From Enhygromyxa salina (lineage in GTDB: Bacteria > Myxococcota_A > Polyangia > Nannocystales > Nannocystaceae): a stretch of DNA of 64,000 nucleotides. Shown one piece after another: positions 62,568 through 64,000 of the stretch (position 1 is its first letter; the number at the start of each line of letters is the position of its first letter). The stretch is from the NCBI RefSeq assembly GCF_002994635.1, contig NZ_PVNL01000048.1:1-64000 (forward strand). The letters run 5' to 3'. Made by a program: the position numbers and the translations under genes. The notes under the pieces are model-generated. The model was not told the origin of the DNA. It made no database searches and saw only the letters and a list, made by a program, of their open reading frames with translations.

Positions 62568-64000
62568 ATGTCACGCCCTCGCTCGTCGATCACTGCGCTC
62601 ATCGTTCTTGCTCTCGCACCGCTCGGGTGCGGTGATGATCCCTCACCCGGCGACAGCCTCGCCGCGACGGGCACCGACGCTGCGACCGACACGTCCGCGG
62701 GTACCGACACTGACACGGGCACCGACACCGACACCGGAGGGGAGGAGCTCGAGACCGCCGTGATCACCCACCGCTTCGGTGAGTATGAGCTGGCGCCGTT
62801 TGAAGAGGTGGAGCCCTGCGTGCAGTGGACGGTCGACAATGACGACCCGATCTATCTGCAGGCTGTCACGCTCAGCAACCTCGGGTATTTTCATCACTCG
62901 AACTGGTTTGTGGTCCCGGAGAACTTGTTTGCTGGGCCGGACGGCTACTTTAACTGTGGTGATCGGAACTTCGACGAGCTTGGGGCTGCGTCGGTCGGGA
63001 CCGTGGTGTTTGCTCAGTCTACTCAGTCGTTCGTGGAGGAGCAGCGGACTGGGGCGGGCGCGGTGATCAAGCTGCCGGCTCGCTATAAGGTGATCGGCAG
63101 TACGCACATGCTGAATGTTGGGCCGGCCGAGGTTCGCTCTGACTTATTCATGAGCTTCGAGCTGATCCACCCGCGGGATGTCGAGATCGTGCTCGCTCCA
63201 TTCCGGCTGACTTACTATGATCTTGACATTCCTGCGAACGCGAAGAGTCACTTTACGGGGATCTGTGACGACTTTGCGGCGGATTACGAAGGCGCGACGG
63301 GTGGACCGCTGGACATGAAGCTGCACTACGCGCTGCCGCACTATCACTACCTTGGGGATTACTTTGATCTGACGGTGCTTGGGGGGCCGCTGGATGGCAC
63401 CAGCGTCCACTCGATCAGCGGGTTTAATGGTGAGGCTAACGGCAAGACGTTCGACCCTCCACTGGATCTGACTGGAGCGACTGGGCTGCGGTTCACTTGT
63501 GGCTATGACAATTGGCGCGATGTCAATGTTGGATGGGGGATCGGCGACCAGGAGATGTGCGTGATGCTTGGGCTTGCGGAGACTGAGATCCTGATGGATG
63601 TCACCGTGAACGGGGGGAGCGTGGCTGTCGGCCAGACTGATGGGGTGTTCGAGTATGAAGCTGGGTGTAACTTCTTTGGGATCCCCAAGGATGTTCAGCA
63701 GACGCTGCCGTCTGCGGCGGAGCGCAACGGGCCGTTTAATGTGCCGCCTAGCGGGGACGAAGGGATTCCGCCGGTCCCCGAGTGTGTCGATCATGATCCC
63801 GGCGTCCAGCCCAGCCTCGCGCCGACCTTGGCCAACGTGGAGGCCGCGGTGTTTCAGCCGTCCTGCATGTTCAACGCTTGCCACGGGAGCTCCGGGCAGG
63901 CCGCGGGGCTGGATCTGCAGAGTCCGAGTCTGCTGACGGAGCTGCTCGATCACCAGGTGCAGGGCAACCCGGGGGCGAGCTTGGTCGAGCCGGGGGATCC
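62568..64000 (+). CDS. Dicopper monooxygenase-like (PHM/DBH type) lipoprotein with cytochrome-like module, partial
   Basis: The open frame runs to the window edge (477 codons seen). A lipoprotein signal ends LAPLGC (Cys near 21), then a Thr/Asp linker (TDTDTGTDTDTGG). The domain at about 60-350 has all six copper ligands of copper type II ascorbate-dependent monooxygenases: His109, His110 and His183 (CuH site; FHHSNW, STHML), and His258, His260, Met330 (CuM site; PHYHYLG, DQEMC). PHM uses 107, 108, 172 and 242, 244, 314, so spacing is also similar. A Pro-rich linker near residue 400 leads to C433-x4-C438-H439 (SCMFNACHG), a myxobacterial cytochrome-c-like module. It probably hydroxylates an aliphatic C-H bond; ascorbate use is unproven. 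It starts divergently from the propeller operon. Confidence 0.75.
   Translation, partial: MSRPRSSITALIVLALAPLGCGDDPSPGDSLAATGTDAATDTSAGTDTDTGTDTDTGGEELETAVITHRFGEYELAPFEEVEPCVQWTVDNDDPIYLQAVTLSNLGYFHHSNWFVVPENLFAGPDGYFNCGDRNFDELGAASVGTVVFAQSTQSFVEEQRTGAGAVIKLPARYKVIGSTHMLNVGPAEVRSDLFMSFELIHPRDVEIVLAPFRLTYYDLDIPANAKSHFTGICDDFAADYEGATGGPLDMKLHYALPHYHYLGDYFDLTVLGGPLDGTSVHSISGFNGEANGKTFDPPLDLTGATGLRFTCGYDNWRDVNVGWGIGDQEMCVMLGLAETEILMDVTVNGGSVAVGQTDGVFEYEAGCNFFGIPKDVQQTLPSAAERNGPFNVPPSGDEGIPPVPECVDHDPGVQPSLAPTLANVEAAVFQPSCMFNACHGSSGQAAGLDLQSPSLLTELLDHQVQGNPGASLVEPGD

Overview
The window is high-GC DNA (about 70 percent by eye) with strongly C/G-ending codons. It encodes many lipobox proteins, secreted proteins with Gly-Asp repeat linkers, and three proteins ending in a Cys - hydrophobic helix - Arg cluster tail of the MYXO-CTERM type. 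Together these point to a predatory myxobacterium (Myxococcota), most likely a Nannocystis/Enhygromyxa/Plesiocystis-like lineage. This is inference from style and gene content; no rRNA or tRNA gene was seen.

Left part (1-27.6 kb). A Bax-inhibitor-1-like membrane protein, a beta-helix lipoprotein, an alpha/beta hydrolase and an Rpn-type nuclease-like protein with a 10-unit EGRQ repeat are followed by a compact metabolic run: a LeuD-LeuC fused isopropylmalate dehydratase/aconitase-family protein, an APS-type sulfate reductase, a TruC-like pseudouridine synthase, aspartokinase and a MYG1-family protein. Next come secreted proteins (lipoprotein plus M23 peptidase; vWA lipoprotein plus a MYXO-CTERM protein), a lactone-oxidase-type flavoprotein and a DJ-1/PfpI protein. 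From 18.6 to 27.6 kb lies a protein-modification and signalling stretch: GshB-like ATP-grasp ligase, aspartoacylase-type M14 hydrolase, RsbR/STAS protein, a PP2C-like protein with degraded metal motifs, a sigma-54 activator with a degenerate receiver, an ECF sigma factor and RimK.

Middle (27.7-34.9 kb). A decayed beta-propeller lipoprotein gene, a lipoprotein, a PLP histidine-decarboxylase-like enzyme with a Tat-lipoprotein signal, another lipoprotein, and a Rieske oxygenase/3-beta-HSD-type dehydrogenase pair that resembles the bacterial sterol C-4 demethylation pair.

Right part (35.3-64 kb). One gene of 19 kb encodes a protein of about 6,360 residues made almost entirely of TPR-like helical repeats. 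It contains four super-repeats of about 920-975 residues and is translationally coupled to a cytoplasmic YceI-like protein. After a second MYXO-CTERM protein and a short Rpn paralogue, a leftward operon of six genes (three NHL-propeller lipoproteins, a cytochrome P460-like lipoprotein, another lipoprotein and a second propeller type) is linked by 4-5 nested 4-base stop/start overlaps. Divergent from it, and running off the right edge, is a lipoprotein that carries a peptidylglycine-monooxygenase-like dicopper domain with all six expected ligands in place plus a cytochrome-like CX4CH module; the copper domain alone has a different codon usage. The giant TPR gene, the lipoprotein operon facing the copper enzyme, and the ligase/hydrolase/RimK stretch are the most promising places for undescribed biology.
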